Assembly (NCBI GenBank): GCA_027013265.1
Contig: JALUXQ010000024.1
Coordinates: forward strand, 1 to 21,587
Origin: Campylobacteraceae bacterium
Lineage (GTDB): Bacteria; Campylobacterota; Campylobacteria; Campylobacterales; Sulfurospirillaceae
Direction: 5' to 3'
DNA length: 21,587 nt
Shown here in pieces: positions 1-7,346 of the stretch. Under the pieces are notes generated by a model that saw nothing but the letters and a program-made list of their open reading frames with translations, was not told where the DNA came from and did no database searches. Each line of letters starts with the position of its first letter. The first letter of the stretch is position 1. The position numbers and the translations under genes are program-made.

Positions 1-675
1 ACGATAGTCTGAAAATGAAATAATTTGGAGATAAAAAATGTCGCCTCCTTGCCTAGTTTTGAGGGTATAGAAAAGAGACTGTTTTGTTTGTCATACTCCA
101 TATCCTGCAAAGAGTACAAAAGGTCAAATCCAGCCACCCAATATGTCACTCCAAGGCATAACATCACCGACCATATAGGAATATCGCCTCCTATTGCCAC
201 AGCTCCAGCAATGGGTGCCAAACCCAAAGATAGACCCAAAATCAAATGTGCAGTTTGAGAAAATCTCTTAAATATAGAGTATCCGCCTAGTATCGCTAAA
301 ATCGGAAAAGAGAGATAAAAAGCAAGTGAGTTTATAAGATAGGCAACCACTATAAAAGTTAGTGCATTTAGAGCGATAAAAATCTTGAGATTTTTTTCAC
401 CTATTTTTCCATTTACACTAGGTCGATTTGCAGTTCTTGGGTTATGCCTATCTATATCCCTATCAGCATATCGGTTAAAGCTCATGGCAAAATTTCTAGC
501 GCTAACTGCCGCCAATAGACCCAAAATAAACAACTTCCAACCAAACCACATAGTACCATTTAACTCAGCCGAATAGACAATCATAGCTATAAATATAAAC
601 GGCAGAGAAAATATAGAGTGTTTAAAGACGATAAGATCACCAATATCTTTTAAAGTATCAAAAATTTTTTTCATT
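1..675 (-). CDS. mqnP: UbiA-family polyprenyltransferase, MqnP-like (partial, apparent N-terminal frameshift)
   Basis: Membrane prenyltransferase that would attach the polyprenyl tail to the menaquinone ring precursor. The 3' end lies beyond the left edge; about 224 codons are visible of a family length near 290. Manual translation of the minus strand shows both Asp-rich motifs of UbiA enzymes: NRYADRDID (residues ~67-75, followed by HNPRTANRP) and DLLYSLQDMEYD (~184-195). Several hydrophobic segments flank them. The conserved KHSIFSLPF stretch lies at ~18-26. From the ATG at 675 the frame reads MKKIF and then meets TGA, because the A7T6 run carries one T too many; dropping one T opens the frame to the window edge. 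The correct downstream frame has a TGA just before the A run and no ATG, GTG or TTG before 584, which is inside the first membrane helix. The MqnP assignment rests on family resemblance and on the lineage using the futalosine pathway. It diverges from miaA. Confidence 0.75.
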
Positions 676-705
676 CTAAATTCTACTATAATTGAGTTTA
701 AAAGT

Positions 706-714
706 GTTATAATT
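706..714 (+). promoter_or_regulatory. Extended -10 promoter for miaA
   Basis: TGTTATAAT matches the TGnTATAAT extended -10 element. Campylobacterota housekeeping promoters typically rely on this element and lack a conserved -35. It would start transcription near 721, about 26 nt before the miaA ATG, with a GAAAGAGAG ribosome site in between. Confidence 0.45.
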
Positions 715-746
715 TATCAAAAATAGAAAGAGAGCAATAAAAAAAG

Positions 747-1595
747 ATGAAGATAACAGCACTATTAGGTGCAACAGCATCTGGGAAAACTGCAAAATCA
801 CTGCAATTAGCACTTGAGCTTGACGCATATGTACTCTCACTTGACTCACTTAGCATATACAAAGAGATAGATATCGCCTCAGCAAAACCAACTCCAAAAG
901 AGCGTGGAGATATCTTACATTTTGGAATAGATGAGATATACCCAAATGAAGATTTCAATGTCTCTATCTTTTTTGATATATTTAAAAAAGCCAAACAAAA
1001 AGCTATAGAAGATGGTAAAAACCTCATAATAGTAGGTGGCACTGGTTTTTATCTAAAATCACTAATAAGTGGACTAAGTAGCAAACCAAAAATATCATCA
1101 AAGACAAAAAAAGAGGTGCAAAAAATCATAAAAAACTTAGATAATGCATATAACATCATAAATAAAAATGACAAAACATACTCACAAAAGATATCTAAAA
1201 ATGACTCTTACAGGATAGAAAAATGGCTAGAGGTTTTTTTAGAAACAGGTGTGCCTGCGAGTCTATACTACAAGCAAAATCAACAGCCTCCTCTCATAAA
1301 AGAGTTAGATATCTTAGAGATAAATATCCCAAAAGATCTACTTAGGCAAAGAGTAGAGTTAAGAACTAAAGAGATGATAAAACAGGGTTTGATAGATGAA
1401 GTTATCTACCTTGAAAAGACCTATACAAGAGCTCCAAACTCGATGAAAGCCATAGGCATAAAAGAGACGCTAGAATTTTTAGACGGGTTAATAAACAAAA
1501 AAGAGTTAGAAGAAAAAATCATACTAAACACTATGAAACTTGCCAAAAGACAAAAGACTTTCAATAAAACTCAGCTTGTCACTAAAGCAATTTAA
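747..1595 (+). CDS. miaA: tRNA dimethylallyltransferase MiaA
   Basis: Transfers the dimethylallyl group from DMAPP to N6 of A37 in tRNAs reading UNN codons, the first step of ms2i6A formation. The 282-residue protein starts with a P-loop, GATASGKT (8-15). It continues with the DSLSIY and ASAKP motifs that match DSMQVY and GTAKP of the family, and with VGGTGFYLKSL (~96-106), which helps form the active site and tRNA channel. The C-terminal LAKRQKTFN corresponds to the tRNA-binding AKRQ-TWFR segment. It is slightly shorter than the ~300-residue enterobacterial enzyme. It is the only plus-strand gene in the window, reads away from mqnP and converges on pflA with 14 bases between the stop codons. 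No strong terminator is visible in that gap. Confidence 0.95.
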   Translation: MKITALLGATASGKTAKSLQLALELDAYVLSLDSLSIYKEIDIASAKPTPKERGDILHFGIDEIYPNEDFNVSIFFDIFKKAKQKAIEDGKNLIIVGGTGFYLKSLISGLSSKPKISSKTKKEVQKIIKNLDNAYNIINKNDKTYSQKISKNDSYRIEKWLEVFLETGVPASLYYKQNQQPPLIKELDILEINIPKDLLRQRVELRTKEMIKQGLIDEVIYLEKTYTRAPNSMKAIGIKETLEFLDGLINKKELEEKIILNTMKLAKRQKTFNKTQLVTKAI

Positions 1596-1609
1596 TACAA
1601 CTACATATA

Positions 1610-3997
1610 CTAAAATAGTTTTAGGCTGTCGCTACAGAGTTTGGTCCATGAATTTTTTGTTTTTTGTGATGAGCAAATTTTAAAGTATTTTTTTGCCTCT
1701 TTTGGTTGTTTTAGTTTTATGGAGATTTCTGCCAACTCATATAAAACTCTTGATTTGTATCTACCTTTTAGTTTTTTCTTGTTTAATTTTATCGCTACTT
1801 TTTTGGCGTTCTTGTACCTTGTGAGTCTTTTTAGAGCATCCATATATCTTAGCTCTATCTTTGGTGTATAGGCAGATAGTTTGTATCTATTTTGTAGATT
1901 TATAATCTTTTTTGCATACTTAATCAAAAGCACATCATCTCTTTGGCTCTGTGCATAGTTGACAACTTTATAGTAAGAATTCATATTTTTTACATCGTTT
2001 GCCCATTTTTTATCCAGTTGCAACAATATATCAAGTGCCTTACTGTACTCTTTATTTGAAAAATATGCATCAAAAATAGCTCTATAGCTTGAAGCTGAGA
2101 TTGGTTTTTTAGCAACTTTAGAGAGAGTAAAAAGATCAGTTTTTAGATCGATAACTTTATCAAATTCTCTGAGTTTTGAGTCAATTTGTATATTTTTTTG
2201 CAACCATTTAAATTTTTCTACAAAATTATCACTCTTTAAGCCATCGAGTGCAAGAAGTTGTGCTTTTTTGTATCTAGCAGTCACTACAAAGCACTTATAG
2301 AGCATATCTTCATTGTCAACCTTGTAGATATCAAGCTTATACCTCTCGACCAAGTTAACAGCCTTTTTGCACTGCTTTGTCTTTAAGCTGTCAAACAACA
2401 AAACTGTAGCTGCACTATTTATAAGGTTTTTTCCTTTTGTTGAATTTTTATCAATTGCAGTTTTTATCAAATCTTGCATATCAAGAACTTTTTGATATCT
2501 CTTCTGCTTCAACAACAGCTTAGCTTTTGCCAAAACTGCTTTGTCTTTTATGTCATTATTGTACTTCGATATCAGCACATCATAATACTTGGCAAGTTTT
2601 GTTTCATTTGTTTCATTTAATTTGAAGAAAAGTTCATCAATCGCCCTATTTACTTCTGCGATATAGACTCCATCGCTATACAGCTTTTTATACTTTTTAT
2701 ATCTATCATATGCTCTGTTTATCTCGTTATCTTTAGCGTACCAATCTCCACTCTCTTTTAAAAGTAGTTCTCTTGTGTCTAGTTCATTTTTGTTTATATT
2801 TTTAAGGAGTAGATCGTTAATTGTAGCAGCGACTCCATATAGTCCATTATCAGCCAGTTTTTGGGCTAACTTATGAGATTGGTCTTTGTTCTTTAAGAGA
2901 TATGATTTGTTTGCATTCAGAACTTTTAAGAGGTAGTTTTTTGCCTCTTGAATTTTCCCTAAATTGATATTTGAAGTTGTTAATTTTATAGCAGCAAGTG
3001 ACGCTATATCTAAATCTTTGGCACTGTATAGGACATCTTGATAGAGTTTTATGGCTTTTTGTTTTTTATTTTTATCAAACAGAGAATCAGCAAAAAGTAG
3101 GATAGCTTTTTTTGTGTATGGACTATTTTTGTGCTCAGTCACCAGTATATCTAAAAAATAGTTTACATCTGCATTTGAGCCAGATCTAAGGTAGCTCTTG
3201 ACGAGTATCAGAAGTATCTGTGGAATATTCGAGTTTGAAGAGAATTCTCTCATCCAAGTTTTGCTGATAGATGCAACATCTGCATTTGTATAGTTATTGT
3301 TTATTGGAGGGATATTTTTTTCTATGGATTCGTCCAATGCTTTGAGTTTATATAGCAGAATATCGCTTTTAAATATACTATTTGGATATAGTTTTAAGAC
3401 TCTATTGCTATCTTGAACAACTCCTTCAAAATCACCTTTTTTTAACTCTTTTTGTATGTCAAGATAGTAATTAATATCTTTACTTTGTGCATATGCTATC
3501 GGTGCTCCGTTTAAATCAACCGGACCGACATAAGGCTTCATATACTTGTCGTAAGTAATAGGGAAATTTATGCCATCACTTTTGGAACTTTTTCCAAAAG
3601 GTGTCTCTGTGTATAGTAAAATAACCCAGTGTTTTGTACTTTTTTTTGCAACTTCCTCTAAAACATCTCTGTTTTCATATAAAACTTGGTTAACAGGAAT
3701 GAGTCTTGAGTAAACTTTTGGGCTTATCTTTATATAGAACTCTTTTTGTCTCTCTAAAAAATCTATATCTACAATTCTTAGATTTTTCTCTTTGATTGGT
3801 GTTCTTACTATCTTTTTAAATTGACATATATAGTTCTTTTTATCAAGCTTTAACGGAACCACTCTACAATCAACTGGTTCGCTGTCGATGATATGTAAAA
3901 TTGCATATGGAAGCCCACTCTCTTTTGCACTGTTAACATATATATTTAAAGCAAAAAGCTGTATTGTTGCCAAGAGTATTGATATGATATATTTCAT
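1610..3997 (-). CDS. pflA: Flagellar motor periplasmic TPR protein PflA
   Basis: PflA is a periplasmic scaffold of the enlarged Campylobacterota flagellar motor, needed for rotation because it links disk structures that hold stator units. The 795-residue product starts with a signal peptide (residues 1-16, likely cut after LFA). A beta-rich N-terminal domain (~17-130) contains Cys44 and Cys58, which could pair. From ~170 to the end it is almost all helical, with TPR-like repeats of alternating helices rich in Lys, Leu and Tyr. Two more Cys lie near the C terminus. I assign PflA from its architecture, its length (Campylobacter and Helicobacter PflA are close to 790-800) and its position just after nuoN, which matches Cj1565c and HP1274. 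The repeats alone would not prove it. It has no Shine-Dalgarno sequence, appears to have its own promoter, and is separated from nuo by a terminator. Confidence 0.82.
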   Translation of the reverse strand: MKYIISILLATIQLFALNIYVNSAKESGLPYAILHIIDSEPVDCRVVPLKLDKKNYICQFKKIVRTPIKEKNLRIVDIDFLERQKEFYIKISPKVYSRLIPVNQVLYENRDVLEEVAKKSTKHWVILLYTETPFGKSSKSDGINFPITYDKYMKPYVGPVDLNGAPIAYAQSKDINYYLDIQKELKKGDFEGVVQDSNRVLKLYPNSIFKSDILLYKLKALDESIEKNIPPINNNYTNADVASISKTWMREFSSNSNIPQILLILVKSYLRSGSNADVNYFLDILVTEHKNSPYTKKAILLFADSLFDKNKKQKAIKLYQDVLYSAKDLDIASLAAIKLTTSNINLGKIQEAKNYLLKVLNANKSYLLKNKDQSHKLAQKLADNGLYGVAATINDLLLKNINKNELDTRELLLKESGDWYAKDNEINRAYDRYKKYKKLYSDGVYIAEVNRAIDELFFKLNETNETKLAKYYDVLISKYNNDIKDKAVLAKAKLLLKQKRYQKVLDMQDLIKTAIDKNSTKGKNLINSAATVLLFDSLKTKQCKKAVNLVERYKLDIYKVDNEDMLYKCFVVTARYKKAQLLALDGLKSDNFVEKFKWLQKNIQIDSKLREFDKVIDLKTDLFTLSKVAKKPISASSYRAIFDAYFSNKEYSKALDILLQLDKKWANDVKNMNSYYKVVNYAQSQRDDVLLIKYAKKIINLQNRYKLSAYTPKIELRYMDALKRLTRYKNAKKVAIKLNKKKLKGRYKSRVLYELAEISIKLKQPKEAKKYFKICSSQKTKNSWTKLCSDSLKLF

Positions 3998-4004
3998 AAG
4001 GAGT

Positions 4005-4013
4005 ATTATATCA
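4005..4013 (-). promoter_or_regulatory. Extended -10 promoter for pflA, predicting a leaderless mRNA
   Basis: On the minus strand TGATATAAT is a perfect TGnTATAAT extended -10 element. Its last base is only 7 nt from the pflA ATG (A at 3997), so transcription should start at about 3997-3998. That would give an mRNA with essentially no leader. This fits the absence of any ribosome-binding site before the ATG, where the sequence reads ACTCCTT. Confidence 0.5.
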
Positions 4014-4030
4014 TATTAGAAGGATTAGGA

Positions 4031-4089
4031 TTATTACTCCACCAAGTAACTACATCAAAAGTTGAGTTAGTTACTTGGTGGAGTAATAA
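4031..4089. repeat. Perfect 22-bp inverted repeat with 15-nt loop
   Basis: The arms are 4031-4052 (TTATTACTCCACCAAGTAAC plus TA) and 4068-4089, its exact reverse complement. They are separated by 15 bases. Neither side is followed by a T run, so it is not a typical intrinsic terminator. It is too long and too widely spaced for an ordinary operator. On its right it runs into AAATGGGACAGGCTACTTT (4088-4106). It begins about where a -35 region of the pflA promoter would lie. It could be a small non-autonomous mobile element or a REP-like hairpin. Confidence 0.8.
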
Positions 4090-4239
4090 ATGGGACAGGC
4101 TACTTTAAATCAATTTTACTATCTTTTTTACTTTTTCTAAGAATCTTTGTGATTTTTAGTTGGGAATCTTACTTAAATAATTTTTTTAATTAAGTCAAAA
4201 TTTAAGATAGTTTGTGTAATAATTCACCCGTCATAATTG

Positions 4240-4284
4240 AAAAAGTCGCACCCAGTAGGCGAAAGTTTTAGGTGTGACTTTTTT
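4240..4284 (-). terminator. Intrinsic terminator of the nuo operon
   Basis: The arms are 4240-4252 (AAAAAGTCGCACC) and 4271-4283 (GGTGTGACTTTTT). They pair over 13 positions with one wobble and an 18-nt loop. Read on the minus strand the stem ends in five T residues. It lies about 40 bases after the nuoN stop. The plus strand also ends in a T run, so it could act in both directions. It separates nuo transcription from pflA. Confidence 0.72.
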
Positions 4285-4323
4285 ACTTGTTGTTTGATTT
4301 GGCATGGAATTATTGAGGCTAAT

Positions 4324-5811
4324 CTAATACCCACTTGATTTTATCAGCTCTGTTACAACCGAGAGTATCGGTTGTACAAAAATTGATGCTGCTACGGTAA
4401 AAAAAAGTGTAATTCCTACTATTGTTTTTATAGGTGTTGATGAGTTTGCTATATATATATTGCCATCTTCTGTGATCGGGTCTTTTAAAAACATATATAC
4501 TATGAGTTTCATGTAATAATAGATGGCTATTGCACTATTTATCACCATAATCACAGCGAGTACTACATGTCCACTATTTATGACTGAGCTTATCAAGTAT
4601 AGCTTACCCCAAAATACTGAAAATGGTGGCATTCCTGCCAATGTAAACATAAAAATTGCAAAAAGTGTTGCCATCATAGGGGCTACTTTTACCATACCTG
4701 AAAATTTGGTAAATGGATGCTGATATCTTGAACCCCATAGATTTTTCTTGTGTCTCGCAATCCAAAGCATAGTAAATGCACCGATATTTGTAAACATAAA
4801 TAGTATCCAGTATAGGAAAATAGCTGAGTTTGCCTGTGTTCCTCCAACCATGATAGCGGTCAATACAAACCCTGCATGAGCGATCGAACTAAAAGCTAGC
4901 ATTCTCTTGACATCTTCTTGTACTAGGGCTGTTATATTTGCTAGAGTCATAGTCAAAACTGCCAGAAAAATCAAAATATCTTGCACCCACTGTATCTGTG
5001 ATGATAAAAATATATCAAAAAATCTAATAGCGACGACTAAACCAGCGATTTTTGGAACAACTGACATATATCCTGCAAGTGGAGCTGAACTTCCCTCATA
5101 GACATCTGGTGTCCAAGTATGAGTTGGCACTATAGAGAGCTTAAACCCTAAAGCCATAAGCATGAAGACGACACCTGCGAGTGTAAATGCTCCTGGTGCA
5201 AAACCTCTTGAGACTAAAACTTTGGATATAACTCCTAGCTCAATACTGCCAGTCAAGGCATAGAGTATAAGCGAAGCCATGGCAAAAAATCCAGCGGCTA
5301 ATGCCCCCATAGTAAAGTATTTTATAGCTGCTTCAAAAGCTTTGTTTCTATTGTGTAATGCTATCAAAGTATATAGCGCCAAACTAGCAGTCTCTAATCC
5401 TATGAAGATAAGGATAAGGTTGTCAGTCGCCACCATAAATTGAAAACCAACTATCATAAATAAAAACAGAGCATAATACTCCGCCTTTTTAAACTCTTTA
5501 AATGGTTTATTGCTGAGTGCTGTTATGATAAATAGTGCCGAAGATATAAGTATGATGCCTTGAGCTAACATGGACATACCATCGACCAACATGACACCAA
5601 AAAAACCTCTACTTGGCCCATTTAAGCCTATAAGTGCTGTAAAATCTAAAAATATAAAAAGTAGCGTAAACATTACAAAAAAACTTTTATCAAGTCTCTT
5701 CGTAAACAGATCTATACAGATGATAGCCAAAGCACCAAATGCTAAAATTGCCATCGGGGTTAATGTAGCTAGGTTTAGAGTTGCTATTTTTATTGATATA
5801 GGATTTAACAT
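4324..5811 (-). CDS. nuoN: NADH-quinone oxidoreductase subunit N (antiporter-like membrane subunit)
   Basis: One of the three Mrp-antiporter-like subunits that pump protons in the membrane arm of complex I. The 495-residue protein has about 14 hydrophobic helices. Visible key residues are Glu140 in the IGLETASLALY helix, Lys164 (AIKYFTMGAL), Lys224 (GFKLSIVP, before the HTWTPDVYEG signature), Lys254 (VVPKIAG) and Lys403 (FWGKLY). These match the proton-path residues of E. coli NuoN. The ATG overlaps the nuoM stop by one base (TAATG), with GGGGGT upstream as the ribosome site. It is the last gene of the operon. Confidence 0.96.
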   Translation of the reverse strand: MLNPISIKIATLNLATLTPMAILAFGALAIICIDLFTKRLDKSFFVMFTLLFIFLDFTALIGLNGPSRGFFGVMLVDGMSMLAQGIILISSALFIITALSNKPFKEFKKAEYYALFLFMIVGFQFMVATDNLILIFIGLETASLALYTLIALHNRNKAFEAAIKYFTMGALAAGFFAMASLILYALTGSIELGVISKVLVSRGFAPGAFTLAGVVFMLMALGFKLSIVPTHTWTPDVYEGSSAPLAGYMSVVPKIAGLVVAIRFFDIFLSSQIQWVQDILIFLAVLTMTLANITALVQEDVKRMLAFSSIAHAGFVLTAIMVGGTQANSAIFLYWILFMFTNIGAFTMLWIARHKKNLWGSRYQHPFTKFSGMVKVAPMMATLFAIFMFTLAGMPPFSVFWGKLYLISSVINSGHVVLAVIMVINSAIAIYYYMKLIVYMFLKDPITEDGNIYIANSSTPIKTIVGITLFFTVAASIFVQPILSVVTELIKSSGY

Positions 5812-7340
5812 TATTTTGTACCCCCTATGCTATTTACTTTTAGCAGAAATTTTTTCGTATCTGGTAATAGTGCTTTTCTCTCCATGGTCTGAATCGTCTT
5901 TCTTACACTCATGTCGATTGTCGTAAGAATCGGTTTTGGATAGACTCCAAGAATCACTACAAGGGCAACAAGCGGTATAAGAGCTGCAAACTCTCTTTTG
6001 TCCAAATCTTTTAGAGTTTTGTTCTCTTCTTTGACAACTTTTCCAAAAAAGGACTTTCGGTATAGAGTGAGCATATACACTGCTCCTAGGATTATCCCAC
6101 TTCCTGCGATAACTGTTATCTCCCAACTAACTCTATAGAATCCGAGCAATGATAAAAATTCTCCAACAAACCCTACAGTCAAAGGCAATCCAACTGCTGC
6201 CATCATCAAAACACCAAATATAGCTGCATATCTTGGCATCACAGTTGCCAATCCTCCAAACTCACTCATCAGTTTTGTATGTCTTCTATCATAAATAACA
6301 CCAACTAGCATAAATAGTGCTCCACTGACAATCCCATGACTTAACATCAAAAATATTGAACCCGTGATTCCCTCTGCATTCATAGCAAAGATTCCAAGAA
6401 TTATAATCCCCATATGTGAAATCGAACTATACGCAATGACCTGTTTAATATCCTTTTGAGCATATGCCACCATGGCTGCATATATAACCATAATAGTTGC
6501 GATTATTGCCACAGGATATAAAAAATATACAGATGCATCAGGAAAGAGGGGCAATGAAAATCTTATAAAAGCATAAGTTCCCATCTTAAGCATAACTGCC
6601 GCCAATAAAATAGATCCCACTGTCGGTGCTTGTCCATGAGCATACGGAAGCCAAGTGTGAAACGGAAACATTGGTACCTTTACGGCAAATGCCAAAAAGA
6701 ATGCTCCAAATAACCAAAGCTGTGTATTAAAAGGGAGTACCAAAAGATACCAATCAGGAATAGCAAAACTCCAAGTCCCTGTTGCTAAATAGTACTGATA
6801 CCCTAGATATAAGATTCCAACCAACATCAAGGCTGAGCCTGCAAATGTATATAAGAAAAACTTAATAGCCGCATAAATTCTTTGACCTGAACCCCAAGCG
6901 CCAATGATATAGAGCATTGGGATTAGTGAAAGCTCCCAGAAGATATAAAATAAAATCATATCTAGACTTAAAAATACACCAACTAAGGTCATCTCTAAAA
7001 ACAGTATGGTAATCACAAGATTTTTTATATCTTTTTTTATATTTAAAGCTACAAGTGACACAAGAGTCATAAATGTGCTCAGTATCACTAAAAATAGTGA
7101 AATTCCATCGACCCCAAGATAAAAACCTACACCAAACTGAGGAATCAAAGCGGAGTATTCGACAAATTGATATCCACTATTTGTAGGGTCATACGCAATC
7201 CAAAGTACAATAGAGAGTAAAAACTCTACAAAAGCTACGGAGATACCAAAAGTTTTAACATTTTCTTTGTTTATAACAAATCCAAAAATTCCCGCAATCA
7301 AAGGGAAAAATACGATTAATGATAATATGTGTTCCATCAT
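5811..7340 (-). CDS. nuoM: NADH-quinone oxidoreductase subunit M (antiporter-like membrane subunit)
   Basis: Proton-pumping membrane subunit of complex I, 509 residues and about 14 helices, usual length for NuoM. Glu136 in FYIFWELSLIPMLYIIG matches Glu144 of the E. coli protein. Lys221 (FAVKVPMFPFHTWLPYAHG) and Lys252 (AVMLKMGTY) are the central lysines. Glu394 (FVGEFLSLLG) stands at the distal proton exit, where E. coli has Glu407. Two adjacent ATGs at 7340 and 7337 can serve as start; AGGAG lies 5 or 8 nt upstream and overlaps the nuoL stop codon. The second ATG has the more usual spacing. Confidence 0.96.
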   Translation of the reverse strand: MMEHILSLIVFFPLIAGIFGFVINKENVKTFGISVAFVEFLLSIVLWIAYDPTNSGYQFVEYSALIPQFGVGFYLGVDGISLFLVILSTFMTLVSLVALNIKKDIKNLVITILFLEMTLVGVFLSLDMILFYIFWELSLIPMLYIIGAWGSGQRIYAAIKFFLYTFAGSALMLVGILYLGYQYYLATGTWSFAIPDWYLLVLPFNTQLWLFGAFFLAFAVKVPMFPFHTWLPYAHGQAPTVGSILLAAVMLKMGTYAFIRFSLPLFPDASVYFLYPVAIIATIMVIYAAMVAYAQKDIKQVIAYSSISHMGIIILGIFAMNAEGITGSIFLMLSHGIVSGALFMLVGVIYDRRHTKLMSEFGGLATVMPRYAAIFGVLMMAAVGLPLTVGFVGEFLSLLGFYRVSWEITVIAGSGIILGAVYMLTLYRKSFFGKVVKEENKTLKDLDKREFAALIPLVALVVILGVYPKPILTTIDMSVRKTIQTMERKALLPDTKKFLLKVNSIGGTK

Positions 7341-7346
7341 ATACTC

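Noticed and set aside
25..576. Two plus-strand open frames (25-258 and 385-576) opposite the prenyltransferase gene
   Set aside because: The minus strand carries both UbiA motifs over the same bases. The plus-strand products look like complements of membrane-protein codons.
707..1042. Minus-strand open frame of 111 codons opposite the start of miaA
   Set aside because: It overlaps the P-loop and DSLSIY region of miaA, which is certain. Its product is a Ser/Phe/Ile-rich shadow.
1596..1624. Short palindrome CTAAAATAGTTTTAG at the miaA/pflA convergence, possible shared terminator
   Set aside because: The stem is six base pairs, nearly all A-T, with a three-base loop and it overlaps the pflA stop codon. 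It is too weak to call a terminator.
4098..4230. Possible small gene or RNA in the gap between the inverted repeat and the nuo terminator
   Set aside because: No open frame with a ribosome site, no tRNA-like fold and no strong promoter could be found; it is plain AT-rich sequence.
5830..6126. Minus-strand open frame of 98 codons inside nuoM
   Set aside because: It lies in another frame of nuoM on the same strand. It gives a Cys/Ser/Arg-rich product with no recognisable feature, while nuoM is intact and of normal length.
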